Part shown: positions 52,916 to 61,186 of the stretch, piece after piece
Position numbering within the stretch: position 1 is the stretch's first letter
Layout: every line of letters starts with the position of its first letter
Source: Chytriomyces cf. hyalinus JEL632
Taxonomy: Eukaryota; Chytridiomycota; Chytridiomycetes; Chytridiales; Chytriomycetaceae
NCBI GenBank assembly: GCA_025435555.1
Contig: JAIWWG010000102.1
Location: 37,957-101,956, forward strand
Reading direction: 5' to 3'
Length of the DNA: 64,000 nt
The notes under the pieces: model-generated
Database searches by the model: none
What the model was told of the DNA's origin: nothing
Seen by the model: the letters and a program-made list of their open reading frames with translations, nothing else
Position numbers and translations under genes: made by a program

Positions 52916-54799
52916 ATGTCCACGGTCATCAAAAGCAGCAGCACCAACACCAAGCACCCGTTCGTGATGCTGGAGCTCAACATCGCAAAGCGCCTCAAGG
53001 GGACGGCTCGCTGTCCCGTGGCGGGATGCGGGTCGGCCTCTCTGAAGAGCCTTGGGGTGGGAGGGAATCCGAACCAGTTTGGGTTCTCCACCATCCAGAT
53101 GCAGTGCACCACGTGCACCAAACGTTGCAGACTCAACGCAGCGCTGAAGGCAGGAGGGTCGGCCTCTGCGGACCTGTACGCAGAGTGGGAGAAGGCTTTC
53201 GGTAAGCTGGTCCCAGCCACTTCCACCACAGGCACAGCAGCAAAGCGCCGCTGCCAGAACTCCGAAGCAGACACTGCCACTGCAGTCTCTACTTCCACAC
53301 CCAGTGCTTCCCAGAGTCGTCTGATCCAACAGACCCTCTCATTTGCTGCAGCCACCGCTGGCCGCTCTGTGGATCAGCCACCAGCAGGCTCAGCAGGCTC
53401 AGCAAGCACAGCAACAACCTCAACAACCAATCTCACCACCCCAGCTGGTTCTGCAGGCCTTCCACAGAGCGAATTCAGCTTCATGGCACCCGCGCCAGCC
53501 ATGCAGACCACCGCTGCAGCCTCCGAAATGTCGCCATCAGTGATTTCGAATGCATTTCCACCCCCTGCTGTGCCTGCCACAGCTGTCAACTGGCAACAGC
53601 GTGCAGAGGCAGCAGAGGCCGCTACAGCTTCCCTTCAGACGCAGCTGCAGTCCCTGATTGCGCTGCTGGCCCAGCTGGTCACCCAGATGCAGCAGGGCTC
53701 AGTTGGTGTGGGTAAGTCATCAGGCACAGCAAATGAGTGTCAGCCAACTGTGGCGCAGCCATTGAGCACAGCAACAGCCCTCTTGGCTTCCATCAGTGCT
53801 TCAACTGCTCCCACGCTCGCAGCACCAACTCCCAATGGAGCCCAGTCCACCCACGTGCAGCCCCATGTGCGTACCTCTCGAAAAAGCGGTCGTGGAGGTC
53901 GCACTGGACCTGGAGGGCGTATTGTCCCAGGTGCTGCCCCTGCCTCAACAACAACTGTTTCTGTACCCGTTGCTGTTGAAAACACTTCCACACAGGTTGC
54001 TGAAGCCGCCTGGTCCACTGTTGCACGTAATGGAACGCGTCGTGCCCCTCCACCATCTTGCGAATCTCGTCAACGCGCGCCGCAAACTCAGCAGCAGTAT
54101 GATGAAAAAACACACCGCATGCGTCAAAAGAAGGCATTACAGATGGCGAAAGCTGTCCCTGAACCGAAAAAGTTTGCAGTGATCCGTGTTGAACTCCACA
54201 GCAGTCGTCAGTTGCGCGGATGTTCCTTCCGGGACCGGAAACATTTGATCGATGCGTTTGTGGGACAGATGGGGGTTCGCCACAATGTGGCTCTTACCTC
54301 ATCTATTGGTAACTCCATCATTGAGCTGTATTGTCCGACTGATGTTGTTCTGGAAGTGGTGCGAGTTCTTAGGGAGCGTGGCCAACAAGTCCTCCTTGCA
54401 GCCTTCAACCCACTCATATCCGACATTGACGGAAATCGCCTTGACTCCACCCAGACAGAAAAAGCTGCCAAGCGCCTCGCGTTTTTGTGCAAAGCCGCAC
54501 GTACTGTCAATCTCCGTGCTGCCATCCTTGCCGGTGCCTCTCAGCAACTCAAGGAAGCCACGCAGAAAGTGTTTGAAACCATCCGAGGCTCCCCATCCGA
54601 CTCCCTTCTTGCACCCCCACGCCCCCACCGTAGCGCGTTTGCGAAATTTGCTGCCCCAGACACACTGTCGCTAACTGATTTTGTGACTCTCGACCCAGTT
54701 CCGGAATCTACTGAGTTTGTCGATAGTCAAGACGATGTTGCCATGTCTGTGTCCAATCTGGATCTTGGTCCCGCGGCTGACGCCGCCGACCAAGAATGA
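52916..54799 (+). CDS. family-1 ORF1 (element D)
   Basis: 627 aa. The N-terminal zinc-finger-like cluster spans residues about 34-70 ('CPVAGCGSASLKSLG', 'GNPNQFG', 'QCTTCTKRC'). Then comes an Ala/Thr/Ser/Pro-rich region and an Ala/Gln/Leu coiled coil at about 220-260 ('AEAAEAATASLQTQLQSL'). A Gly/Arg patch ('KSGRGGRTGPGGR') and a folded C-terminal domain at about 420-580 ('FAVIRVELHSSRQLRG', 'NSIIELYCPTDVVLEV') follow. The layout suits an RNA-binding ORF1p that forms multimers through the coiled coil. No esterase or RRM motif is certain. The stop TGA overlaps the ORF2 ATG (ATGA, 54796-54799). Confidence 0.9.
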   Translation: MSTVIKSSSTNTKHPFVMLELNIAKRLKGTARCPVAGCGSASLKSLGVGGNPNQFGFSTIQMQCTTCTKRCRLNAALKAGGSASADLYAEWEKAFGKLVPATSTTGTAAKRRCQNSEADTATAVSTSTPSASQSRLIQQTLSFAAATAGRSVDQPPAGSAGSASTATTSTTNLTTPAGSAGLPQSEFSFMAPAPAMQTTAAASEMSPSVISNAFPPPAVPATAVNWQQRAEAAEAATASLQTQLQSLIALLAQLVTQMQQGSVGVGKSSGTANECQPTVAQPLSTATALLASISASTAPTLAAPTPNGAQSTHVQPHVRTSRKSGRGGRTGPGGRIVPGAAPASTTTVSVPVAVENTSTQVAEAAWSTVARNGTRRAPPPSCESRQRAPQTQQQYDEKTHRMRQKKALQMAKAVPEPKKFAVIRVELHSSRQLRGCSFRDRKHLIDAFVGQMGVRHNVALTSSIGNSIIELYCPTDVVLEVVRVLRERGQQVLLAAFNPLISDIDGNRLDSTQTEKAAKRLAFLCKAARTVNLRAAILAGASQQLKEATQKVFETIRGSPSDSLLAPPRPHRSAFAKFAAPDTLSLTDFVTLDPVPESTEFVDSQDDVAMSVSNLDLGPAADAADQE

Positions 54800-57700
54800 T
54801 CAAAATCGCATTTTCGAATCTCAACGGGCTGTCTGGCAAAGCCGAAGAAGTCCTGAGATTCAAGTCTGCGCAATCTGTTGACCTTTCTTTAATGGTGGAA
54901 ACGTGGCTCTCTCCAACATCCTCCATTCCTTTCCGACCACACCTATTTAATATCACAAGTACAAACACGGAGGCGATCGCGGGAGGTCGGCGCAATTTTG
55001 GCGGCATTTTGGCGTTCTCAACTGCAACCCTCTCCCCCCAATTCCGAGTTATCTATGAAGATCCCTTGGGGTTCTATTGCGCAATGCGCATCTCTGATCT
55101 TATCCTCATCACTGCCTACATCCCCCCCTCTGCTGACAATCGGGTAATCGGGGACATGCTCCAAAAAACGGAAACGTTATCTGAAGGCTTTACGTTGCGT
55201 TGTCTTTTGGTTGGTGATCTGAACGCACGGATGACGGATGCTGGTGATTCACTCACAAACACACGTGGAACGTATATGCAGCAGGAACTGCTCAACTCTG
55301 GACTTGCGCTTCAAATCCCGGAGTCTGGGAAATGGACGTCGTGGGCTGGTGGTGGTCGAGGGATTCCGGATGTTGTACTCTCGAGCTTCCCAGTCTCTAA
55401 CCTCACAGTTCATGAAGGCGAGTCACTTGGAGGTTCGGACCATCGGCCGCTGACATTTTCTGTGCCACTGGATGTCGAAACCAAGCCCAAGTCTTTTGCG
55501 CGCTGGAATGTTCGTCGCCTCACAACTGCCAAATACCATCAGCGTTTTGCTGAGGAGCTGGAGTCTACGCAGCAGGAGATCTTGGATCAACTGGAATTGC
55601 TGCGAACACGCTTGGAAAGCCCTGCTGTGGGATACGTTGCGGGTGTATCACAGTGCGATGCACACACCGTGGCACCTGCAGTAGGCGCCAACCCTCCGGG
55701 AAGTACTTCCCATGCTTCTCTTGATCCTGTTACTCACACTGCGGATTGCCCCAGAGCCACCACTCACATGTCTGACAGTCCTTCTCAGTCCGCTGGTCCA
55801 TCCCACTCCCATCCACGTTCTGTCGATGCTCCCAACCCATCTACGCAGCAGGACATGTGCTTATGCCTGGAATTGCTGCGAACGAGCTTTGAAAGCCCTG
55901 CTGTGGGGTACGTCGCGGGTGCATCACAGTGCGATGCACACACCGCGGTACCTGCAGTAGGCGCTCCCCTCCCGGGAAGTACTTCTCGCTCCTCGCTCCT
56001 GAACAATACTCACACACCAAACCGTGCTAGAACTCAAGAGTTGATCAACGAGGCCTGGGAACACTTCCTGTCATGGGTCCGAAATGCTGCGTCAAAGTCA
56101 ATTGGTGTCCTCCAAGTCTCTGACCATCTGCCATCAGAGTTTTGGACTGATGAGCTTGAACAAAGTCGGGACAACATGCAGCAAGAACTTGCGAACGTGC
56201 AACAGGAAATCGAGCGTGGCCAGTTGTCTCGTCTCGAAATCAAACGCCTTGCTTCCGAACTGACCAACACTCAGCGTGCTTACCGGGCGGATCTGACCAC
56301 ACGCAAGCGCGTGCTCTTCGAAGATGCTGTCGATAAGCTCACAGTCCCACAAAACATGTCCTCGTTCATGCGCATGGTAAAAGGAGCCAAGTCGCGAAAA
56401 GACCGCACTGTCTGCAAACTGGACCCGGCGAAAATCAATGAACACGCTGCCCATTTTCGAACTACCTTTGGAGCACCTCCGACTGGACATCCCCAACCTG
56501 GACCCCCTGCGCTTGAGGAAATCCAGTCGCGTCCAACTCAGGAAGTCTTCAACCCGGATGCGATCATGGCTGCGATTGCTGGACTCCCACTCGGAAAGGC
56601 TACTGGATCCGATGGAATTCCTGCTGAACTCATCAAAGCCGGTGGCGATCTCATGGCTGACGTTCTCAGTGTTTTTCTGCCCATGGTCCATGCTGCTGCA
56701 ACTATTCCATCTGACTGGAGGAAGGCGCTCATTGTGCCAGTCTTCAAGAAGAAGGGATCTGATCAGGACATTGCAAACTACCGACCCATTGCACTGACGT
56801 GTACGATACGACGACTCTACGAGCGGCTGCTTGTTCCTGAACTTGGACCCGTAATGCAACAACTCGATGACTTTCAAGGTGGCTTCAGACCCGGTCGGTC
56901 CTCGCTCGATCAAGCCATGGTTCTCCACGAAACCCTGAACACCAATGAACATGCTTCGACTATCCTGCTGGACATCAAAGCGGCATATGACGAAGTCGAT
57001 CGAAGGGTTCTTTGGCAAATGCTCACACAAGTCTTCGGCCTGGACGAATTCATGCTTGCACGGCTCCAGGATCTTTTCGATCACAACTCGTGCTGTCTGG
57101 TGGTGGCTGGCGTGATTAGTGATCCGATTGACAACGAACGAGGTCTTTTGCAGGGTGCTACTCTGTCCCCGATTTTGTTCAACTGTCACATCCATGGTCT
57201 CTCAATTCGGCTACGTGCTCCTGGAATCCCGCGAATTCGAATCAACGGTATCCATCTCAATAACCTCCTGTTTGCAGACGATACGTCCTTGGTAGCTGCA
57301 AATCAACATGATCTCGCAGTCCTGCTCCGAACGTGTGAGGAATGGTCCAACACTGTCGGCATCCGGTTCTCGCCATCCAAGTGCATCTATCTCGGTCCTG
57401 TTCCAGCACTACGTGATGTACCTCTCAAGCTCTACAACGTGGACCTTCCATCCCAGCAATGTGCCCCGTATCTCGGCATCCCTTTTGGCCAACACGGAAT
57501 CAACTGGGCTCTGCTGGCAAAGGAACGAACTTCAAAAGCGCGTGGTGTCATTGTGGCGCTGGCGTCGGTAGGTATGAATGCAATGGGCTGGGCTCCTGCA
57601 GCTTCTGTTACTATCTACAGGAGTTTCATTCGGCCGGTTCTTGAATATGGCATTGCTCTCAAGCTCCCATCCGCGTCCACGCTCAAGTTGTACGAGTCGG

Positions 57701-58617
57701 TCCAACGTCTTGCACTACGGACTCTCACATCAACACCCCGCAACACGTCCACTGCCGCTCTCCACAAGCTGCTGCAAGTCGAACCATTCAAACACCGTGC
57801 TACCGAGCTCAATCTCATGTGGTCCTCCCGATTGCATAACTCAACTGATCGTTCTATCCCGGCTGTTCGTTTCTGGCGCGGCGCTCTGCTTGGTGCTGAC
57901 AAACCATTTCAGGAATGTCTTCCCCGCCTTGCTCGCTCCAACCCACTTGTGACTCATGTGGATGCTAAATGGATTGATTTTCGACAGCAACCACTGGTTC
58001 CCCCACCTCCAGCTGAAGTTCCGTTCCGGTACCCTCCGAAGCCAAAACAAGCGCTGTCTGACAATGCTCGCAAGAAGCTGCGCAAGGAATCCATCGTCAA
58101 CCTGGACAACAACCTGGACACCATTGCTGGCGCAATCCAAGTCGAAACCAAAGACCCAGTCCGGCCGTATCTGACTGCCTGCAAGGGAATTGACCGCAAG
58201 ACACGCAACAACATCCTTCGCTGGACTCTTGGTGCCGTCACCCGACACGAACCGTGCCTCAAGTGCAACGACGTACTGACCCGATCCCATGCTGCTGACT
58301 GTTCTGGTGCCACTGCTCTCCTGCGCATCAACTGGGACACGCTTGCACCTCCTGCCGGCCGAATGACCTGGCTTGATACGATCCTGAATGAAGTCCGGAA
58401 TACACCGCCCTCCGAAATCGACACGTACACCGAAGTCTCTTCTGCCGTAGCTCTCATCTACACCGAATGTCGCCACCTCCAACAGCAAGCCAATGGCTAC
58501 TGGGCCGAGCCAGATGCACCCGCACGACCACTGCCGCCTCGAAGACCGCGAAATCGCATACCTCAACCCGGGGGAGCCCCGCTTGGGCGACCACGGCAAA
58601 ACCCGGAGCCTGGATAA
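54796..58617 (+). CDS. family-1 ORF2 (element D, intact)
   Basis: 1273 aa, the same architecture as in element B (endonuclease, duplicated linker, RT, C-terminal Cys-His knuckle). All endonuclease and RT catalytic blocks are retained ('LLVGDLNARM', 'SDHRPL', 'FADD'). Differences from B include Ala-to-Thr near residue 128, Phe-to-Leu near 168, Met-to-Leu near 263 and Ser-to-Cys in the RT 'ALTS/CTIRR' block; none hits a catalytic residue. This and ORF1 make D the best candidate for an autonomous source copy in the window. Confidence 0.95.
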   Translation: MIKIAFSNLNGLSGKAEEVLRFKSAQSVDLSLMVETWLSPTSSIPFRPHLFNITSTNTEAIAGGRRNFGGILAFSTATLSPQFRVIYEDPLGFYCAMRISDLILITAYIPPSADNRVIGDMLQKTETLSEGFTLRCLLVGDLNARMTDAGDSLTNTRGTYMQQELLNSGLALQIPESGKWTSWAGGGRGIPDVVLSSFPVSNLTVHEGESLGGSDHRPLTFSVPLDVETKPKSFARWNVRRLTTAKYHQRFAEELESTQQEILDQLELLRTRLESPAVGYVAGVSQCDAHTVAPAVGANPPGSTSHASLDPVTHTADCPRATTHMSDSPSQSAGPSHSHPRSVDAPNPSTQQDMCLCLELLRTSFESPAVGYVAGASQCDAHTAVPAVGAPLPGSTSRSSLLNNTHTPNRARTQELINEAWEHFLSWVRNAASKSIGVLQVSDHLPSEFWTDELEQSRDNMQQELANVQQEIERGQLSRLEIKRLASELTNTQRAYRADLTTRKRVLFEDAVDKLTVPQNMSSFMRMVKGAKSRKDRTVCKLDPAKINEHAAHFRTTFGAPPTGHPQPGPPALEEIQSRPTQEVFNPDAIMAAIAGLPLGKATGSDGIPAELIKAGGDLMADVLSVFLPMVHAAATIPSDWRKALIVPVFKKKGSDQDIANYRPIALTCTIRRLYERLLVPELGPVMQQLDDFQGGFRPGRSSLDQAMVLHETLNTNEHASTILLDIKAAYDEVDRRVLWQMLTQVFGLDEFMLARLQDLFDHNSCCLVVAGVISDPIDNERGLLQGATLSPILFNCHIHGLSIRLRAPGIPRIRINGIHLNNLLFADDTSLVAANQHDLAVLLRTCEEWSNTVGIRFSPSKCIYLGPVPALRDVPLKLYNVDLPSQQCAPYLGIPFGQHGINWALLAKERTSKARGVIVALASVGMNAMGWAPAASVTIYRSFIRPVLEYGIALKLPSASTLKLYESVQRLALRTLTSTPRNTSTAALHKLLQVEPFKHRATELNLMWSSRLHNSTDRSIPAVRFWRGALLGADKPFQECLPRLARSNPLVTHVDAKWIDFRQQPLVPPPPAEVPFRYPPKPKQALSDNARKKLRKESIVNLDNNLDTIAGAIQVETKDPVRPYLTACKGIDRKTRNNILRWTLGAVTRHEPCLKCNDVLTRSHAADCSGATALLRINWDTLAPPAGRMTWLDTILNEVRNTPPSEIDTYTEVSSAVALIYTECRHLQQQANGYWAEPDAPARPLPPRRPRNRIPQPGGAPLGRPRQNPEPG

Positions 58618-58800
58618 TCAACCGTCAAGCCGAACTGACCATACATATCTTATTACCTTTACCGATCATCTGTTTTCTTAACATTTCCGCACTTTACTTC
58701 TGATTCTTTGGAGTTCTTGAACTTTTTTGAGTGATTTTTGCTATCTTTCAACCCCGCCACTTGTGTTACTGTGTAACTTGATTAAAAGAAACTGAAAAAC

Positions 58801-58813
58801 GTTAGGGTTAGGG
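58801..58813. repeat. telomere-like seam D/E
   Basis: GTTAGGGTTAGGG, two canonical units. It differs from the proximal seams (GTTAGAG) by one base. Confidence 0.85.
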
Positions 58814-59285
58814 CTTGCAACCTCCTGCCGGCCGAATGACCTGGCTTGATACGATCCTGAATGAAGTCCGGAATACACCGCCCTCCGAAATCGACACGTA
58901 CACCGAAGTCTCTTCTGCCGTAGCTCTCATCTACACCGAATGTCGCCACCTCCAACAGCAAGCCAATGGCTACTGGGCCGAGCCAGATGCACCCGCACGA
59001 CCACTGCCGCCTCGAAGACCGCGAAATCGCATACCTCAACCCGGGGGAGCCCCGCTTGGGCGACCACGGCAAAACCCGGAGCCTGGATAATCAACCGTCA
59101 AGCCCGAACTGACCATACATATCTTATTACCTTTACCGATCATCTGTTTTCTTAACATTTCCGCACTTTACTTCTGATTCTTTGGAGTTCTTGAACTTTT
59201 TTTGAGTGATTTTTGCTATCTTTCAACCCCGCACTTGTGTTACTGTGTAACTTGATTAAAAGAAACTGAAAACGTTAGGGTTAGG
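58814..59285 (+). mobile_element. family-1 LINE, element E (severely 5' truncated)
   Basis: Only the last 472 nt: the end of ORF2 (from the 'PAGRMTWLDTILNEV' region) and the 3' UTR, closing with GTTAGGGTTAGG. One extra A lies at its left edge relative to the other copies (GCAACCTCC versus GCACCTCC). Confidence 0.93.
59274..59285. repeat. telomere-like seam E/F
   Basis: GTTAGGGTTAGG followed by six A and the 5' leader of F. Confidence 0.85.
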
Positions 59286-59302
59286 AAAAAAGTCTGTTTG
59301 AA

Positions 59303-61186
59303 ATGTCCACGGTCATCAAAAGCAGCAGCACCAACACCAAGCACCCGTTCGTGATGCTGGAGCTCAACATCGCAAAGCGCCTCAAGGGGACGGCTCGCTG
59401 TCCCGTGGCGGGATGCGGGTCGGCCTCTCTGAAGAGCCTTGGGGTGGGAGGGAATCCGAACCAGTTTGGGTTCTCCACCATCCAAATGCAGTGCACCACG
59501 TGCACCAAACGTTGCAGACTCAACGCAGCGCTGAAGGCAGGAGGGTCGGCCTCTGCGGACCTGTACGCAGAGTGGGAGAAGGCTTTCGGTAAGCTGGTCC
59601 CAGTCACTTCCACCACAGGCACAGCAGCAAAGCGCCGCCGCCAGAACTCCGAAGCAGACACTGCCACTGCAGTCTCTACTTCCACACCCAGTGCTTCCCA
59701 GAGTCGTCTGATCCAACAGACCCTCTCATTTGCTGCAGCCACCGCTGGCCGCTCTGTGGATCAGCCACCAGCAGGCTCAGCAGGCTCAGCAAGCACAGCA
59801 ACAACCTCAACAACCAATCTCACCACCCCAGCTGGTTCCGCAGGCCTTCCACAGAGCGAATTCAGCTTCATGGCACCCGCGCCAGCCATGCAGACCACCG
59901 CTGCAGCCTCCGAAATGTCGCCATCAGTGATTTCGAATGCATTTCCACCCCCTGCTGTGCCTGCCACAGCTGTCAACTGGCAGCAGCGTGCAGAGGCAGC
60001 AGAGGCCGCTACAGCTTCCCTTCAGACGCAGCTGCAGTCCCTGATTGCGCTGCTGGCCCAGCTGGTCACCCAGATGCAGCAGGGCTCAGTTGGTGTGGGT
60101 AAGTCATCAGGCACAGCAAATGAGTGTCAGCCAACTGTGGCGCAGCCATTGAGCACAGCAACAGCCCTCTTGGCTTCCATCAGTGCTTCAACTGCTCCCA
60201 CGCTCGCAGCACCAACTCCCAATGGAGCCCAGTCCACCCACGTGCAGCCCCATGTGCGTACCTCTCGAAAAAGCGGTCGTGGAGGTCGCACTGGACCTGG
60301 AGGGCGTATTGTCCCAGGTGCTGCCCCTGCCTCAACAACAACTGTTTCTGTACCCGTTGCTGTTGAAAACACTTCCACACAGGTTGTTGAAGCCGCCTGG
60401 TCCACTGTTGCACGTAATGGAACGCGTCGTGCCCCTCCACCATCTTGCGAATCTCGTCAACGCGCGCCGCAAACTCAGCAGCAGTATGATGAAAAAACAC
60501 ACCGCATGCGTCAAAAGAAGGCATTACAGATGGCGAAAGCTGTCCCTGAACCGAAAAAGTTTGCAGTGATCCGTGTTGAACTCCACAGCAGTCGTCAGTT
60601 GCGCGGATGTTCCTTCCGGGACCGGAAACATTTGATCGATGCGTTTGTGGGACAGATGGGGGTTCGCCACAATGTGGCTCTTACCTCATCTATTGGTAAC
60701 TCCATCATTGAGCTGTATTGTCCGACTGATGTTGTTCTGGAAGTGGTGCGAGTTCTTAGGGAGCGTGGCCAACAAGTCCTCCTTGCAGCCTTCAACCCAC
60801 TCATATCCGACATTGACGGAAATCGCCTTGACTCCACCCAGACAGAAAAAGCTGCCAAGCGCCTCGCGTTTTTGTGCAAAGCCGCACGTACTGTCAATCT
60901 CCGTGCTGCCATCCTTGCCGGTGCCTCTCAGCAACTCAAGGAAGCCACGCAGAAAGTGTTTGAAACCATCCGAGGCTCCCCATCCGACTCCCTTCTTGCA
61001 CCCCCACGCCCCCACCGTAGCGCGTTTGCGAAATTTGCTGCCCCAGACACACTGTCGCTAACTGATTTTGTGACTCTCGACCCAGTTCCGGAATCTACTG
61101 AGTTTGTCGATAGTCAAGACGATGTTGCCATGTCTGTGTCCAATCTGGATCTTGGTCCCGCGGCTGACGCCGCCGACCAAGAATGA
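59303..61186 (+). CDS. family-1 ORF1 (element F, intact)
   Basis: 627 aa, nearly identical to ORF1 of D (changes include Ala-to-Val near residue 100, Cys-to-Arg near 111 and Ala-to-Val near 361). Same zinc cluster, coiled coil and C-terminal domain. The ATG is 17 nt from the seam, and the stop overlaps the ORF2 start at 61183. Confidence 0.92.
   Translation: MSTVIKSSSTNTKHPFVMLELNIAKRLKGTARCPVAGCGSASLKSLGVGGNPNQFGFSTIQMQCTTCTKRCRLNAALKAGGSASADLYAEWEKAFGKLVPVTSTTGTAAKRRRQNSEADTATAVSTSTPSASQSRLIQQTLSFAAATAGRSVDQPPAGSAGSASTATTSTTNLTTPAGSAGLPQSEFSFMAPAPAMQTTAAASEMSPSVISNAFPPPAVPATAVNWQQRAEAAEAATASLQTQLQSLIALLAQLVTQMQQGSVGVGKSSGTANECQPTVAQPLSTATALLASISASTAPTLAAPTPNGAQSTHVQPHVRTSRKSGRGGRTGPGGRIVPGAAPASTTTVSVPVAVENTSTQVVEAAWSTVARNGTRRAPPPSCESRQRAPQTQQQYDEKTHRMRQKKALQMAKAVPEPKKFAVIRVELHSSRQLRGCSFRDRKHLIDAFVGQMGVRHNVALTSSIGNSIIELYCPTDVVLEVVRVLRERGQQVLLAAFNPLISDIDGNRLDSTQTEKAAKRLAFLCKAARTVNLRAAILAGASQQLKEATQKVFETIRGSPSDSLLAPPRPHRSAFAKFAAPDTLSLTDFVTLDPVPESTEFVDSQDDVAMSVSNLDLGPAADAADQE

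Larger units (their letters stand above)
52897..58813 (+). mobile_element. family-1 LINE, element D (full length)
   Basis: 5.9 kb. A 19-nt 5' leader (eight A, then GTCTGTTTGAA), ORF1, ORF2 and a 3' UTR of about 180 nt ending GTTAGGGTTAGGG. Differs from A, B and F by scattered substitutions, including a handful of amino-acid changes, and by small indels in the 3' UTR, so it is a separate sublineage. Confidence 0.95.
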
